Source of the DNA: CADEDH01 sp047971245
Lineage (GTDB): Bacteria > Actinomycetota > Acidimicrobiia > Acidimicrobiales > SZUA-35
Direction: 5' to 3'
DNA: 22,849 nucleotides
Assembly: GCA_047971245.1 (NCBI GenBank)
Contig: JBKDZN010000301.1
Coordinates: 1 to 22,849 of the forward strand
The position numbers and the translations under genes were made by a program. Below, in pieces: positions 19,945 to 22,849 of the stretch. Numbering within the stretch: position 1 is the stretch's first letter; each line of letters opens with the position of its first letter. The notes below the pieces were generated by a model that searched no databases, was not told the origin of the DNA, and saw only the letters and a program-made list of their open reading frames with translations.

Positions 19945-21152
19945 CCCGCCTGCCCCGTTGGGCGTCGTCGATCCGGTTCCGGTTGTCCCTGGCCTATTCC
20001 TTGGCCGTGTTCACCGCGGGCAGCATCCTGGTGGCCGGTCTGTACCTGTGGCAGGTGCGCCAGCTCGACGAACCGATCATCATGCAGAGCCGGCCCGTGG
20101 TCGTGGTGGCCGGGGAGGACACCTTCGAGACCGAGCTGCGCGTCATCAGCGAGAGCGACGCCACCGCCGCCCTGCTGACCCAGCTGGAGCGTCGGGCCTA
20201 CCGGGAGTCGCTCAACCAGCTCCGGGTGGCCTCGTTCTGGGGCCTCGGTGTGCTGTTCGTGGTCGCCTTCGGGTCGGGCTGGGTCCTGTCGGGGTGGACG
20301 GTGGCCCCCCTGCGTCGTATGGCGGCGGTGGCCCGTGATATCTCGGGCCGGGACCTCAGCGGCCGGATCGACCTGGTGGGGCCGGACGACGAGCTGAAGG
20401 CCCTGGCCGACACGTTCGACGAGATGTTGGACCGCCTGCAGACCGCCTTCGAGGATCAGCGCCGGTTCGTGCAGGACACCTCGCACGAGCTCCGCAACCC
20501 GTTGGCGGTGGCCCAGACCAACCTGGAGCTGGTGGTCGACGAGCCCGGCGCCACCCGCGACGAGCTGGCGGATGCGGTGCGCATCGCCTACGGGGCCACC
20601 GGCCGCCTGGGCGGGATCGTCGACGACCTGGTCGCCCAGGCCCGGCTGGGCATGCCGGTGACGGCCCGGGCCCCGGTCGATCTGGTTGCCCTCGCCACCG
20701 ATGTGGTGGCCGAACAGGACCGGGTGTCCGGGACCCGGCCGGTCCGGGTGGAGGCGGGCGACCCTCCTGGCGATCCGGTGGTGATCACCGGGGACGAGGC
20801 GGCGGTCCGGCGGGCCATCACCAATCTGGTGGCCAACGCCGTCCGCCTGTCCCCGGATGGGGAAACGGTCACGGTGACCGTGACCCGGGAGCGGGGCGAC
20901 GCGGTGGTGGCAGTGGCCGACCGGGGTCCGGGTATCGACTCCGAGGATCAGGCCCGGGTGTTCGAGCGGTTCTGGCGGGGTAGCGGTCAGGGGCCGGGCC
21001 TCGGTCTGGGCCTGAGCATCGTGCGCCAGGTCGTCGAACGGCACGGTGGTCGGGTGGAACTCGACAGCGAGCCGGGCCAGGGGGCGACGTTCCGGCTCCG
21101 GTTCCCCCTCACCGTGGCCCGCCCGCCGGCGGACGCGGCGAGCGCCCCGTGA
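19941..21152 (+). CDS. Sensor histidine kinase
   Basis: 403 residues. Two transmembrane helices (about 16-37 and 97-119) enclose a short outer loop of about 58 residues, so sensing may occur in the membrane or through a partner. A HAMP domain (about 120-170) is followed by the H-box SHELRNPL with His182, an N-box (NLVANAVRLSPDGE), G1 DRGPGID, F-box RVFERFWRG and G2 GLGLGLSIVRQVVERHGG. All catalytic motifs are intact. Starts by ATGA overlap with the response regulator gene. Confidence 0.95.
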   Translation: MTRLPRWASSIRFRLSLAYSLAVFTAGSILVAGLYLWQVRQLDEPIIMQSRPVVVVAGEDTFETELRVISESDATAALLTQLERRAYRESLNQLRVASFWGLGVLFVVAFGSGWVLSGWTVAPLRRMAAVARDISGRDLSGRIDLVGPDDELKALADTFDEMLDRLQTAFEDQRRFVQDTSHELRNPLAVAQTNLELVVDEPGATRDELADAVRIAYGATGRLGGIVDDLVAQARLGMPVTARAPVDLVALATDVVAEQDRVSGTRPVRVEAGDPPGDPVVITGDEAAVRRAITNLVANAVRLSPDGETVTVTVTRERGDAVVAVADRGPGIDSEDQARVFERFWRGSGQGPGLGLGLSIVRQVVERHGGRVELDSEPGQGATFRLRFPLTVARPPADAASAP

Positions 21153-21239
21153 ACCCGGTCGGTTGGCAGCCGGGCCAGGGCGGTTTGCCGTGGTGGTTCG
21201 GGTTCGGGCGACCTTTACCCCTCCTTTCCGAGCGGTCGG

Positions 21240-21245
21240 TACGCT
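21240..21245 (+). promoter_or_regulatory. -10-like TACGCT upstream of htrA
   Basis: TACGCT is followed by GAGGCATC and the ATG at 21254 (8 nt), giving a very short or absent leader. A direct repeat GGTTCGG/GTTCGGG lies about 40 bp upstream (around 21196-21209) and could be a regulator site. The 101-bp gap after the kinase gene has no other feature I can name. Confidence 0.35.
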
Positions 21246-21253
21246 GAGGCATC

Positions 21254-22849
21254 ATGTCGGACTTTCTGCCACCCGACGGCGCCCCATCCGGGGGTTCGGA
21301 TCTCGGCGCCAGGCCTGAGCCGGGCGCGGCCCGTCCCGATCCGCCGACGATGCCGGTCGTCGATCCGCCGCTCGCCGCGGCAGGTGGTGGTTCTCCCGTG
21401 CTCCCTCCGCCCCCCGTGGCCGGAGCGGCCTGGGCGCAACCGGGGGGAAGCCCCCCGGTAGGTGGCCCTGCGGTCGGCGCCCACCCGGTCGGCGTCGGCG
21501 CCAATGGTGTCGCCGCTCCCAACGGCGTCGCTCCCAACGGTGCCGCCCCCAATGGTGTCGCCGCCCCGAACGGTGTCGCCGCTCCCGATGGTGCCGACCA
21601 GACCGGAGTCGCGTCTTCCGGTCTGGTCCCCTCCAGCCCGCCCGTGTCCCCGCCGAGCGGACTCCCCGGCGTGGCCCTGGTGGCGTCGCCGAGGCCTGAC
21701 CCCGGCGTTCCCCTCCAACCCCCGGTGCGGCATCGACCCGATGGATCAGTGCCGGCGTCGGCCGGTACCGGACCGCCGGCCATGGCCGACCCCGAGCCGG
21801 CCCCGGTCACGGTGGCCCCGGCCCCTCCACCGTCCCGGTGGGGATGGCGTGCCCTGGTGGCGTTCGTGGCCGGGGGTGCCCTGGCCGCCGGTGGTTTCGG
21901 AGCCGCCCAGCTGGCCGCCTCCGAGGATGCCGGTGAACCGACCGCCGCCACCGTTCCGGCCGGAGGATCGATCGACCCCTCCTCCATCGAGGCCGATCCG
22001 TCGGAACCGGCCGCGGTGGTGGCCGAGGTGCTCGGCCCGTCCGTGGTCCAGATCGAGACCGACTTCGGGACCGGCTCCGGCGTCGTCTACCGGGACGGCC
22101 TGATCATCACCAACCACCATGTGGTCGACGGAGCGGCCAGCATCCAGGTGCTCCTCAGCGACGGGCGGCTGGTGCCCGGCGAACTGCTCGGTTCCGATCT
22201 CAACAATGATGTCGGCGTGGTGAAGGTGCCCGACGACGTCCCGCTGCCGGTCGCCCAACTGGCCACCGAGAAGGCCCGGGTCGGCCAGGTGGCGGTGGCG
22301 ATCGGCTCCCCGTTCCGGTTGCAGCAGTCGGTCACCGAGGGGATCGTCTCCGCCGTCGACCGCCCGGTGCCGAGCGGAGAGCTCTACGTCGCCATGATCC
22401 AGACCGACGCCCCGATCAACCCCGGGAACTCGGGTGGCGCCTTGGCCGACCGTGAGGGCCGGGTGATCGGCATCAACACCGCCATCCAGACCGGGGGCAC
22501 CACCAACACCAACGCCGGGGTCGGGTTCGCCATCCCGATCGACACCGCGGTGCGGGTGGCCGACCTGATCGTGGCCGGGCAGCCCATCGAGGCCGGCTTC
22601 CTCGGCGTCGGCGGCGGGCCCACCAACGACGGGTCCTCGGGGGTGCAGGTCACCGACGTGACCAAGGACAGTGCCGCCGAGATCGCCGGCATCCTGCCGG
22701 GCGACCACATCCTGTCGATCGACGGGGCCCCGGTCACCACCTTCGAGGAGTTGGCCGGTCTGGTGGTGGCTCACCCACCCAACGAGGTGGTGGACATCGA
22801 GATCATCCGGAACGGTCAGCCACTCACCCTGACCGCCACCCTCGGACGG
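21254..22849 (+). CDS. HtrA/DegP-family membrane-anchored serine protease, 3' end cut by window
   Basis: 532 codons visible. The first ~195 residues are a low-complexity Pro/Gly/Ala cytoplasmic region including Asn-Gly repeats. A transmembrane helix follows (about 198-222), then a trypsin-like domain with catalytic His289 (TNHHVV), Asp319 (NNDVGVV) and Ser393 (GNSGG). A PDZ domain starts near 440 (GFLGVGGG to EIAGILPGDHILSIDG) and continues to the window edge. This is the DegS/PepD layout of an envelope quality-control protease. It follows a two-component pair, as in mycobacterial MprAB-PepD. GAGG sits 4 nt before the ATG, a short spacing. The stop is outside the window. Confidence 0.94.
   Translation, partial: MSDFLPPDGAPSGGSDLGARPEPGAARPDPPTMPVVDPPLAAAGGGSPVLPPPPVAGAAWAQPGGSPPVGGPAVGAHPVGVGANGVAAPNGVAPNGAAPNGVAAPNGVAAPDGADQTGVASSGLVPSSPPVSPPSGLPGVALVASPRPDPGVPLQPPVRHRPDGSVPASAGTGPPAMADPEPAPVTVAPAPPPSRWGWRALVAFVAGGALAAGGFGAAQLAASEDAGEPTAATVPAGGSIDPSSIEADPSEPAAVVAEVLGPSVVQIETDFGTGSGVVYRDGLIITNHHVVDGAASIQVLLSDGRLVPGELLGSDLNNDVGVVKVPDDVPLPVAQLATEKARVGQVAVAIGSPFRLQQSVTEGIVSAVDRPVPSGELYVAMIQTDAPINPGNSGGALADREGRVIGINTAIQTGGTTNTNAGVGFAIPIDTAVRVADLIVAGQPIEAGFLGVGGGPTNDGSSGVQVTDVTKDSAAEIAGILPGDHILSIDGAPVTTFEELAGLVVAHPPNEVVDIEIIRNGQPLTLTATLGR
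21500..21600 (+). repeat. Asn-Gly coding repeats in the htrA N-terminal region
   Basis: Imperfect 15-18-nt units encoding (V/A)(A)APNG occur about six times in residues 83-115 of the HtrA-like protein, with mostly synonymous differences. Such units can change copy number by slippage; here they lengthen a disordered cytoplasmic tail. Confidence 0.8.

Overview
This window looks like a chromosomal segment of a high-GC actinobacterium. The strong G/C bias at third codon positions, the frequent GTG/TTG starts, a SepIVA-like coiled-coil gene, and TANNNT boxes about 7 nt upstream of several genes all fit. The gene order around coaD-sepIVA-DUF177 and rnc-mutM-smc recalls mycobacteria, but the proteins are quite divergent. 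My guess, by inference only, is a deep-branching lineage such as Acidimicrobiia. No tRNA, rRNA, CRISPR array, insertion sequence or phage gene was recognised.

Layout. At the left edge (1-981, minus strand) are the 5' part of a GTP-dependent PEP carboxykinase gene and a small degenerate cold-shock-domain protein. A divergent region of about 200 bp with an unusual AT-rich tandem repeat leads into recG (plus). A 55-residue zinc-ribbon protein (minus) is followed by rsmD, coaD, a sepIVA-like gene and a DUF177/YceD gene (plus, the last three joined by ATGA overlaps). DUF177 is usually followed directly by rpmF. Here two minus-strand genes separate them: a membrane Ser/Thr kinase with an extracytoplasmic domain, and a kinase-less paralogue of that domain. 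The plus-strand housekeeping cluster then resumes: rpmF, plsX, acpP, rnc, a mutM-position gene and smc. The mutM-position product keeps the Fpg fold signatures but has lost the catalytic and zinc-binding residues.

The right part holds a minus-strand MoxR - DUF58 - VWA (BatA-like) operon, convergent with and overlapping smc. Two tiny ATGA-coupled ORFs, one made of a 15-nt tandem repeat, lie between DUF58 and the VWA gene. Divergent from moxR is an OmpR-type response regulator and histidine kinase pair, followed by an HtrA/DegP-type membrane-anchored serine protease that runs off the right edge. This trio resembles mycobacterial MprA-MprB-PepD and suggests envelope-stress control.

Functionally the window combines ribosome and translation maintenance (rsmD, rpmF, rnc), lipid and CoA precursor supply (coaD, plsX, acpP), chromosome maintenance (recG, smc), septation (sepIVA-like) and envelope signalling or proteostasis (kinase pair, MoxR operon, two-component system with HtrA). 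The most unusual items are the catalytically dead Fpg homologue, the mini-ORF relays before the VWA gene and rsmD, and the kinase plus orphan sensor-domain pair.
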